NCBI GenBank assembly: GCA_028284775.1
Contig: JANQRB010000039.1
Span: 1 to 64,000 of the forward strand
Length of the DNA: 64,000 nucleotides
Reading direction: 5' to 3'
DNA from: Candidatus Kapaibacterium sp.
Lineage (GTDB): Bacteria; Bacteroidota; Ignavibacteria; Kapaibacteriales; UBA7675
Shown here: positions 8,486 through 17,800 of the stretch, one piece after another
How positions within the stretch are numbered: position 1 is the stretch's first letter
Layout: every line of letters begins with the position of its first letter
The notes under the pieces: model-generated
The model's database searches: none
Told to the model about the DNA's origin: nothing
What the model saw: only the letters and a program-made list of their open reading frames with translations
Made by a program: the position numbers and the translations under genes

Positions 8486-9694
8486 ATGTCTGAATCAAAG
8501 ATTGATCTTAAGGAGTTCGAACGGATTTTCAAGCAGCGAAAAATGCCTCCAACGCTTCCGACGAAAGAAGCCCTGAAGAGGATTTGGGCGCACGAGAAAA
8601 AGGTAAGAGGTATTGACTGGCTGGCTGCCGAAAAGGGAGGTCCGAAAGCATTGAGAACGGCGGTTGCCAAAGCTCAATCCTGGCTTGACGAACAGGCTCG
8701 AAAACTAAGCACCGAAGAGATCGAGACTGCGAAGAGTATGGGAGTGTTAAACGCGGAACATAGAGTGCCGGACATCAGCCGCGCATTCTTCGATACAATG
8801 GCTGATGGAACTCCCGAGCCGGTCCCCTTCCCCGACGACGCGCCTAGCTTCGTTGTTTGGGGATGGAATGAACAGACGGTCGCCAATTACCAGGCGGCAA
8901 GGGGCGATGACGTTGAAAAAGAGATAACCAATCTGATAGCAAATTTTCAGGTGTTGGAACAGTCCGACGATGTCGGAATTGCGGTAGCCTGCGTGGGAAT
9001 GGGCATATTCGGCTTTGCCGCTGCCGGTATACAGGCCGCTCTCGGAATTCTGGGCGCTGTAGCGCAGATAAATGCCGCCGTCAGCGCCTATGCGGTCCTT
9101 CAGGGCTTAACGGTCGTTGGTGTAAATCTTGTCGTATTGTCGATTGCGATCGTTGTCATCGCGGTTCTTATTCCTCTCATAATCTTTATGCTGAAAGATG
9201 CCATGGGCCTCTTTGTTATTGTCAACAACACCACTTCAGATCTGATCATGGACGGTATTACATTTACCAGCGGCAAGTGTATTTCCGGATTTAAGAGAGA
9301 TGCCGCGGCGGACGATCCGAAGGCCATCATTCCACAGGTGTTTGAAATATACAATCCCGAGCTCGATGAAACTATCAAGAGCATCAGCGCGGGATTCTTC
9401 GGGGTACGAAAACGGGACAACGCGCTTGTAGGCACTCAAGGTGCACTCAGCTTTGCCGCAACAGACGAATATCCGGATGGCGTCTATCTTGGTTGGGAAG
9501 TGCCCCTTAGCCAGGGCAGTAACAGACAATTGGTAAGCGCTACCTACACCGGAACCCTGAGTGATTTTTCCGACAGGGCCTATGACTCCGGCGTACTAAA
9601 CACATCCGACACATCGACCGAAGGCAACACCGTCGAAGCCCATATGAACAGCGGAAGCGGAAGCCATGCTTATTCTTTTGTTTTCGTTGATTAG
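8486..9694 (+). CDS. Putative membrane-inserting, pore-forming-toxin-like protein
   Basis: 402 residues; AGGAG lies 10 bases before the ATG. Three parts are visible. Residues 1-160 are polar and helical. Residues about 164-237 are a long, almost uncharged Ala/Gly/Val/Ile stretch able to form two or more membrane helices or an insertion hairpin. Residues about 240-402 are beta-rich, with Asn/Thr/Gly turns and motifs LVGTQGALSF and YLGWEVPLSQG. There is no N-terminal signal peptide. A soluble helical part, hydrophobic hairpin and beta domain is the general plan of several pore-forming toxins, and the C-terminal part loosely recalls aegerolysin/actinoporin-like folds. No family was confirmed, so the toxin reading is inference. 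It is the last gene of a plus-strand orphan cluster and is followed by a toxin-antitoxin-type pair on the opposite strand. Confidence 0.6.
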   Translation: MSESKIDLKEFERIFKQRKMPPTLPTKEALKRIWAHEKKVRGIDWLAAEKGGPKALRTAVAKAQSWLDEQARKLSTEEIETAKSMGVLNAEHRVPDISRAFFDTMADGTPEPVPFPDDAPSFVVWGWNEQTVANYQAARGDDVEKEITNLIANFQVLEQSDDVGIAVACVGMGIFGFAAAGIQAALGILGAVAQINAAVSAYAVLQGLTVVGVNLVVLSIAIVVIAVLIPLIIFMLKDAMGLFVIVNNTTSDLIMDGITFTSGKCISGFKRDAAADDPKAIIPQVFEIYNPELDETIKSISAGFFGVRKRDNALVGTQGALSFAATDEYPDGVYLGWEVPLSQGSNRQLVSATYTGTLSDFSDRAYDSGVLNTSDTSTEGNTVEAHMNSGSGSHAYSFVFVD

Positions 9695-9844
9695 TGCATA
9701 ATGCAGTAGGGCAGCTACACTTAGCCGCTTAACAAAGGCATATTTTGAGAATGCGTAAAACGCCCACCCTCTCCGCTTCTTGCCGCCAATGGCGAATTCT
9801 GTTTTGGCGCTTCAAACAGTTCTATTGTGATAGTTCTTTTTTAA

Positions 9845-9861
9845 GATCGGCTTTTTCGATC
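9845..9861. terminator. Weak hairpin between convergent genes
   Basis: GATCG and CGATC pair around GCTTTTT between the stops of the convergent genes ending at 9694 and 9933. A longer-range CTCCGCT (9771-9777)/AGCGGAG (9864-9870) pairing is also possible. It could be a bidirectional terminator; support is weak. Confidence 0.25.
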
Positions 9862-9932
9862 GGAGCGGAGGGGGTACCTCTTACAAGATGCGGTAGTTCG
9901 CAGAACCAGGATCTGTAGTTCTCTTCAACTCT

Positions 9933-10451
9933 TCAACTATTACTCTGCGCAAGCTCGCAGGCAAACCGGATGCCCAGCTCATCAATCAGTTGAAAATCGT
10001 TTATGCAGCGAATTCCCATATTTTCACACACGTTGGGAATTTTTATTCGTTTTGAACCGGGGACGGTTACTTTAACCTCTTGCGTAACGACTGTTGCATT
10101 TTCATTCATTGCGTGGGCGATCACCCAGGGATCGGCTAGCGATCTTTGTCTGGTATTGTCTACCAGATACTTGGGAACAGGATCTTTAGCATATATTGAC
10201 TTCAGGCATTCGGCGACCTGATGGTCATCTGGCTTAACAGGGAGTTTGCTGTCTTTAAGCCAAGCTGACAATTCATCTTCTGCTCTGGCAACTTCGTCAA
10301 ACACCGCTTCAGGCAGAAATACAATTCCTTGAGTACCAAGCGTAACAAGAACATTCCAGTAGTCAGGGCAAAATTTTGGCGAATAGTACTTTTGCCATGC
10401 CTGAATCAGCACATTGGCATCTAAACAATATACTCCTTGCGCCACACTCAT
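9933..10451 (-). CDS. PIN-domain protein, DUF4411-like toxin
   Basis: 172 residues. The N-terminal YCLDANVLI contains the first PIN acidic residue (Asp11). Further acidic positions include Glu53 (FDEVARAEDE) and Asp107 (SLADPWVIAHA), and ATVVTQE is the usual last strand of the fold. The pattern fits the DUF4411 branch of PIN-like proteins, which are predicted RNases acting as toxins. Its ATG overlaps the stop of the upstream XRE-ImmA/IrrE gene (ATGA), so the two are translationally coupled. DUF4411 proteins are commonly paired with XRE-ImmA/IrrE proteins, which supports both calls. Whether it cleaves tRNA or mRNA cannot be told. Confidence 0.88.
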   Translation of the reverse strand: MSVAQGVYCLDANVLIQAWQKYYSPKFCPDYWNVLVTLGTQGIVFLPEAVFDEVARAEDELSAWLKDSKLPVKPDDHQVAECLKSIYAKDPVPKYLVDNTRQRSLADPWVIAHAMNENATVVTQEVKVTVPGSKRIKIPNVCENMGIRCINDFQLIDELGIRFACELAQSNS

Positions 10452-11626
10452 TTATACAATTGGGCTTCCAATTTTTCAAATTTATTGCTTGGTGTACTGA
10501 GCAAAGCACTGGCGAGAGTTGGTTCTACGAATCCACCATTAAAAGCATCGAGCACAATGTGTGTAAATAGACGTCCATTTTTGTTCAGCTTCAGCAAATA
10601 TGTGCTTGGGCCGCCCTGATTTGCGTCGTTTCTCTGTTGCAACTTTCTCTGCTGTTCTTTTTCCAGAAATGTTCTGAATTGAATATTCGCCTCATGTTTG
10701 AGTTTTGTGTAGAGAGCAGGTGAAATCAGGTTCAGTTTATAGGCTCTTACTGCAAATGCAAATGAGCTGACACCTTGTTTCTTTGAAACGGCAAACACGT
10801 CGTTCACACTGGCGAATGTTCTCTTCTCAAAGCTGCGCATCAGTTTGGCTGGCATAAGTGCGGTAGCTGCAACTTCATTGCAGAACAATTCGACCGGATG
10901 CAGTCTGCCCCTACTGTCACTGCCGACTTCGATTTCATTCGAGATACCTGTTTCAGCGATCCAGATATGTGCTAGTTCATGGACTAGAGTAAACAGTTGC
11001 GCGGCCGGCCAGTCTTTTGAATTGATAAAAACAAATGGGGCGTATGAGTCGGCAATGGCGAAGCCCTGAATTTCTTTGGGATCTATTGTCAACTTCGAGT
11101 GTATGAAACTTGTTCGCGAAATGAAAATACCCTTCATTTCCGCTTTGTCTATCCATTCTCTCATTGGGTTGTCTGTTCGATACCGAGTTGGATAGATATC
11201 AAGTGTTCTTAGTATGTCATTGGCTACAATTTCCGGCTTATCTTCAATCGAGTATCGACCAACAAAGGGCAATTCGTACTCGCCATTTTCTTTTTTAACT
11301 TCGCTCATCCATGACTGTTTCTGCTGCAGTTCACGAATAATGAAGATGGACGCAGTTCCCAGAGCTTTTGAGCCCTGGCTTCTATAATCCTGCAAAGGCT
11401 GGAAGTCATCGGGAATATCAGGCAGAAACAACAAAGCGAAAGGTCGTCTGTATGCCCGGGCAAGATCTTTCGCCTGACGGATGGTAGGTTGAGCCATCCC
11501 TTCTTCCCAGGACTTTATCTTTTCAGCCGATACCGAAACTTTTTTTGCGGCGTCTTCCTCGGATATCCTGGCTGATTCTCTCGCCCACTTCAGCACCTTG
11601 GGTGTTATGTTCGCTCTTTCGGCCAT
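10448..11626 (-). CDS. XRE-family HTH plus ImmA/IrrE metallopeptidase (antitoxin-type)
   Basis: About 392 residues from the ATG at 11626; a TTG nine bases further upstream is possible. Residues about 8-62 form an XRE/Cro-like HTH (motif VSAEKIKSWEEG). The centre holds the zinc-peptidase signature HELAHIW (His216, Glu217, His220) of the ImmA/IrrE family. The C-terminal part is helical and ends close to the PIN gene. Known members act as antitoxins or as proteases that cut repressors. It precedes and overlaps the DUF4411-like gene by four bases, the standard order for this module. The pair is visibly AT-richer than the giant genes on either side, consistent with horizontal acquisition. Confidence 0.88.
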   Translation of the reverse strand: MAERANITPKVLKWARESARISEEDAAKKVSVSAEKIKSWEEGMAQPTIRQAKDLARAYRRPFALLFLPDIPDDFQPLQDYRSQGSKALGTASIFIIRELQQKQSWMSEVKKENGEYELPFVGRYSIEDKPEIVANDILRTLDIYPTRYRTDNPMREWIDKAEMKGIFISRTSFIHSKLTIDPKEIQGFAIADSYAPFVFINSKDWPAAQLFTLVHELAHIWIAETGISNEIEVGSDSRGRLHPVELFCNEVAATALMPAKLMRSFEKRTFASVNDVFAVSKKQGVSSFAFAVRAYKLNLISPALYTKLKHEANIQFRTFLEKEQQRKLQQRNDANQGGPSTYLLKLNKNGRLFTHIVLDAFNGGFVEPTLASALLSTPSNKFEKLEAQLYK

Positions 11627-11814
11627 GGAGTACAAAGATTCAATTTTGACGGATCATTGAAAAGGAAAAAGATAAGCAGGTTCTGGCTCAATAAGATTCG
11701 TGCCCTGGCAGTTTCGGGCCGTCTGCACACGAAAAGTCGTAAATGACAATGACCCCACAAGCCTTCCGGCCCGTGAGGTCTCTTTTTTGCGAATGTTTAA
11801 AGCGATACCGCTTC

Positions 11815-14800
11815 TTAACGCAACAACACCAGCTCCCGCGCTATTCGCTGCGTCGTACCGCTGTCATCTCTGGCAATCAGCTCGACGTAATACACGCCGT
11901 CGGCGATCGGCCGCCCGGCATTGTCGTTTCCGTTCCATGCCAGCTCGTGCTCACCGGCAGCGAGGCTGCCGAGGGAACGGCTGAAGAGCTGCTGCCCCGT
12001 CATCGCCACGATGCGCATGCGCAGATTTTGTTTACTCTCAAGACGGAAGACGATAGCTGTACGGCCCGCCGTCGGGTTGGGACGAATCTGCAGGTCGCTG
12101 AGAACAGCGGGCTGCTGCGCCTCACCCGGGACGGCATCCCAGCCGGCTTTACGTCCGCCGGAGGAGACGGAAAGGCTGACGGTGGCGGTCGAGCTGCCGC
12201 CATTGCCGTCGCTGATGGTATACGTGAAGCTGTCGCTGCCGCCTGCCGCCGCCGCATCGTAGGTCAGCGTCGTGCCGGCATCGGTAATGCTTACCGTACC
12301 CAGTGCGCCATCGGTCTTACTCGTGATTGTAACAGCGTCGCCGTCGGGATCGAAATCGTTGATCAAGGCCGAAATGACGATCGAATTGTTGGCCGGAACC
12401 CCGAAGCCGGCGTCATTGACGGCCACCGGCTGCAGGTTGCTGCGGAAGACCGCCACGGCGTTGTCATAGGTGCCGGCGGCATAGATGTGCGCATCGTCGG
12501 GGCTGACAGCCAGGCCGCGCGGGCGGTTGATGCCGTCCACGCCGTCCACGCCGTCCTTGACCAGGCCGGCATAGCGCAGACTGCCGGAATTCGTCTTGCG
12601 CAAAAAGACTGCGATCGCGCGATCGCTTTCACCGGCGGCATACACCTGTTTTCCACCCGGAGCAATCTTCACATCGCGGACGCCCAGCAGACCATCGACG
12701 CCGCCGCTGCCGTCTCTGTGTCGCTCCGCGAAACTGAGGCTGCCATTCGTCGCCGAGCGATTGAAGACCGCAATGGCATTGTCGCCCAGGCCGGCGACGA
12801 TGACATTGTCGTTGTCGGAGCTGACCGTCACCGCGATAGCGCCGCGCAGACCGTCCACGCCGCCGTTGCCGTCTTTGATGCGTTCCAGGAAGCTCAGGCT
12901 GCCGTTGGTGGATGAACGACTGAAGACCGCAACCGCATTGTCTTTGAAGCCTGCCGCATAGAGATTCGCGCCATTGGGACTGACAGCAATGTCGAAGGCC
13001 TGCGCCAGGCCGTCCACGCCGCCGCTGCCGTCTTTGACGCGCTCCAGGTAGGTCAGCGTGCCGTTTGTGGACGAGCGGCTGAAAACCGCAACCGCATTAC
13101 TGCTGCGCCCGGCCACATACACGTTTTTGCCGTCGGGGCTGACAGCAAGATTCTGCGGCCGTTTCATGCCGTCAATCGTTGTGCCGCCGTCCAATTGCCC
13201 CTGTCGTTTCCATTCTGCAAAGCTGAGCGTGCCGGTGCTGGCCGTGCGGTTGAAGACCGCGATCGCATTGCTGCGATAGCCCACGGCATAGACCTGCTGA
13301 CCGTCGGGGCTGACTTCCACGTCGCTGATAAGGTTGATACCCTGCACGCCGCTGCGACCCTGACGATGACGTTCGACGTAACTGAGCGTGCCGCTCGACG
13401 AGTTTCGTTCGAAGACAACGAGTGAATGATCGCTGCGACCGGCCGCATACACATGCCTGCCGTCGGGGCTGACCGCGACTTTTTCAACGCGTTTCAGACC
13501 AACGACGCCGCCGACGCCGCCGACGCCGCGTTTCTCTTGCTCCACGAATACCAGATTCGGATCGGCATTGTCGGCCAGACCGACAACCACGACAACGTTG
13601 CCCGTCACCTGACAGCCGAGGTTGTTCTCGATGGTATACTCGAAAGTCTCCCGGCCGCTGAAGCCGGCGTCGGGCGTGTAAACAACCTGGCTGTTCGTAA
13701 CGCTGGCGCTGCCGTTGGCGGGGTCGTCGACCGCAATCAGCGTCAGGCCCTGGGCATCATTGCTCAGTACCGCAATTGTTACAGTGCTCTCGGTGGATGT
13801 AACGGCGAAATCAGTCACCGTCGGCAGCGAGGCCGGACTGACCGCCACAACGCTGGAGGAAGTACATCCGCTGGCGAAGGTACGCGTCAGCCTCAGAGTG
13901 CCGGGAAGGCCGTCGTCCCAATCCACAAACACTTCGGGATCTTCGCGTCCTGAAACGATGACGCCGCCCGTCGCGACCCAGTTATGGTCGGCCGCCGGAT
14001 CGACCGGCAGAGCGGTATAGGGCTGAATGGCATCGTTGAAGGCGCAGGACGCGCCGTCGATTGACACCGGCGAATGCACTGTGATTGTCGTCGCGGCGCT
14101 GCCGAAGAGAGCGCCGACGGTCAAAGTCAATGTACCGGCGGTCGACACAAAACCGGCGGGGATTGTGGTTTGTATCGTCGTCGCCGAAGAGGAGCCGATG
14201 ACTAGCGCCAGGGTTCCGATCGTGGCGCCCGAGCTGTTCAGCACGGAAAGCTGCGCCGTCGTATTGCCGAAGTTGCTGCCCTGCACTGTCAGCGCCAGCG
14301 AGGCTGAGGTCGCCACCGTACAGCTTGTGGACAGGCTCGCGATCTTCGGCGTCGGCACATTCTGCCAGATGCGGTTGGGGCCGCTATCGTAATTGGTCTG
14401 AATGGCATCGAGATCGCCGTCGCCGTCAAGATCGCCCAGCGCCACGCTCTCGCCGCCGGAGGGAACGGCAGACGTGCTGCTGCTGAAGCCGGCGGCGCCG
14501 TCATTCAGCAGGATCGTTGCCGGATCGGAGTAAGAGCTGATAAAAGCGTCGAGGTCGCCGTCGCCGTCAAGATCGCCCAGCGCCACGCCGGTCCCGCTGC
14601 CGCTCGAAACGCAGACCAGCGAGGTCGTAAACGTGCCGTCGCCGTTGCCGAGCCAGAGATCGTGCGCTCCGCCGTAATTGATGATCAGTGCGTCCAGATC
14701 GCCGTCGCAATCGAGGTCGCCGAATTCAACGTCCCTGCTGTTGCCGTTGCCGAAGCTGCTGCTGCTGAAGCTCGCGTCGCCATTGTTCAGCCAGATTGCC

Positions 14801-17800
14801 TGCGCCTCGTTGTTGTCATTGGCGAGGATGGCGTCGAGATCGCCGTCGCCGTCGAGATCGCCGAGCGCCGCGGCCCGCGAATCGCCCGTGCCGAACAACT
14901 GCACGCTGAAGCTGCCATCGCCATTGTTGAGCAGGATTTGATTGGCTGACGCATCGTCGGAAGCGACAATGGCGTCCAGATCGCCGTCGCCGTCAAGGTC
15001 GCCCAGCACCACATCCATCGATGTGCCGGCGCCGAAATCAGCCGACTGGAATGTCGCGTTGCCATTGTTAAGCCAGACCTGATGAGCGCCGTAATCCGCT
15101 CCGCCAAAAAAGGCGTCCAGGTCGCCGTCGCCGTCAAGATCGCCCAAGGCCAGGCCCCGCAGGTCGCCTGATACTTCGCTGCGCGAGCTGAAGCTGAGAT
15201 CGCCATTGTTGAGCCAGACTTCCCGCGCATTGTCGGCCGAGGAAAGAATCGCATCCAGATCGCCGTCGCCGTCGAGGTCACCGATCGCCACATCGCGGTG
15301 CGCATCGGCGGCGCCGCCGAAGCTCGAACTCACCAGTACGCCCGAGCCGCTGGTCACCTGCGCCAGAAATTCGTAAACCGTTGCCCTGGTCAGCGTTTCG
15401 CCGCCGACACTTGTCGCGCCGGTGACGGTCAGCATCACGCGTTCGCCGGGCCGGAAATCGGCCGCCGGATCGATCACGACGGTCGAATTGCCGTTGGTAT
15501 AGCTGATCGCAGCCGAGGTCGTGATATGCCCGGTCTGCATGCCGTAAGCAATCAGGTTGGCGTTGTTCGGCAGGGTCGCGCTCGTCAGGCTGCCGGTATC
15601 CATTACCTGGCTGAAGCTGATGCTGATGTCGCTGTCGTCTGCGGCGGACTTGTTATTAGCCGCCGGATTGAGGTTGGAAATAAAGAGGGGCGCGCCGTTC
15701 AGCCAGACCTGCGATTCGCCGGGATAATATTCGTCGGTAATGATCGCGTCCAGGTCGCCGTCGCCGTCAAGATCGCCGAGGGCGGCGGCGAACCCCTGCA
15801 GCGAGCCGGCCGTGATCTGCGTAAAGCCGGCGCTGCCGTCATTCAGCCAGATCGCCTGCGCAAGAGGGCCCGCAAAGGACGTGCCGACCGCGAAGAAAGC
15901 GTCGAGGTCGCCGTCGCCGTCAAGATCGCCCAGACGGACATCTTTCGCTTTTTGTACGGACATCGACGAGGATGAGAAGCTGGCGTCGCCGTTGTTCAGC
16001 AGGATACTCTGTCCCTGATTGTAATGCGAAAGGATTGCATCCAGATCGCCGTCGCCATCCAGATCGCCGATTGCGACGCCGGTGCTGCTGCCGTTGACAG
16101 CCCCGAAACTGCTGCTGCTAAAGCTCGCATCACCGTTGTTCAGCCAGAGATCATTGGCGCTGCCGCTATTCGCGATCAAAACATCGAGATCGCCGTCGCC
16201 ATCCAGGTCGCCCAAGGCGAGCGCTTCGGAGCCGCCGCCGCCAAATGTCGAAGAGCTGAAGCTGCCGTCGCCGTTGTTCAGCCAGATTTCTTCCGCGCCG
16301 AAACCAGCGATCACCGCGTCCAGATCGCCGTCGCCGTCAAGATCACCGATAGCGATGGCACGGCTGTTGCCGAATGCTTCGCCGAAGGTCGTCAGGCTGA
16401 AGCTGGCATCGCCGTTATTCAGCCAGACTTCCTGAGCATAGCCGGCCCGCGCCACGATAACATCGAGATCGCAGTCCGCATCCAGATCGCCGAAGCTGAC
16501 GCCCGCGCCGCGTCCGCCGCCGAGGCTTGAGGTCGCAAAGCTCGCGTCGCCGTTATTCAGCCAAAGCCGCTGGCCGCCGAACTGGGCATGGGCGATCATC
16601 GCGTCCAGGTCGCCGTCGCCATCCAGGTCGCCAACGTCCAGTCCGCGATACGGCCCGAACTCGATTGAAGTGGTTTCGAAGGCGGCGTTGCCCTGCGTGA
16701 CCGCCACCTGAAAGCTGTAGACCGTGGCCTGGGAAGCCGTAACACCGGCCTGGCTCTGCGCGCCTGTCACTGAAACGGAGATCATTTCGCCCGCTTTGAA
16801 GTCATTCGTCGGATCGAAGCTGCGCTGGAGATCGCCGCTGAAGCTGCCCTTGGTAGAAAGAAAGCCGGAAAGATTGCCGAAAATACGAATGTTGCTGGCC
16901 GTGAGCGAGGACGTGCTCATCGTGGTACTGAAGCTGATATCGATGTCGGTATCAACGGCCGCCGCGATCGCATTTGTGGCGGGCGCCAGTGCGGTGATCT
17001 CGGGGAAGACCGGCGGCGGCGGCGGCGGCTGATTCAGCCAGCGTTCGTCGCCGAAGAAGATCGAATTGACGATCGCATCCAGGTCGCCGTCGTCGTCGAT
17101 GTCGCCCAGGACCACGCCTTCGGCGGCATTGCCGCTGAAGGTCTGGCTGGCGAAAAAACCGTCGCCGTTATTCAGCCAGATCGTATTCGTACCGTCTTCA
17201 TCGCTCACGACCGCGTCCAGGTCGCCGTCGCCGTCAAGATCGCCGATGTCCACGCCGCTGCTGTTGGCTCCACTGCCGAGGTCGAACTCGTTAAAACCGC
17301 CGCTGCCGTTGTTGTGCAAAACCAGATCGGTCTGGCCGTTGTTCTTCGTCAGAATCGCATCCACGTCGCCGTCGCCGTCAAGGTCGCCCAGAGCCACGCC
17401 CGTCTGCTTGCCGGAATTAAAGCTGCCGCTGTTAAAGGTGCCGTCGCCGTTGTTGCGCCAGATTACGAGGCCATAGGTGAATTGTGTCGGCACCAGCATA
17501 TCCAGGTCGCCGTCGTTGTCGATATCGCCGATCACGGCGTCGAGTCCGTATCGCGAGCCGAAAAAGCCGCCGGGCGAGGCGCTCGCGAAGCTGCCGTCGC
17601 CGTTGTTGAACCACACTACATCGGAAGAGCTGTTGTAATTGAGCACGATGATGTCAAGGTCGCCGTCGCCGTCAAGATCGCCCAGCGCGGAGGCGTGGGT
17701 GTTGCCTGCACCGCCTAATGCGGACGAGGTGAATGTTCCGTCGCCATTATTCAGCCATATTTCATCGCTGCCGTCCCTGCCGAGAATCGCGTCGAGGTCG

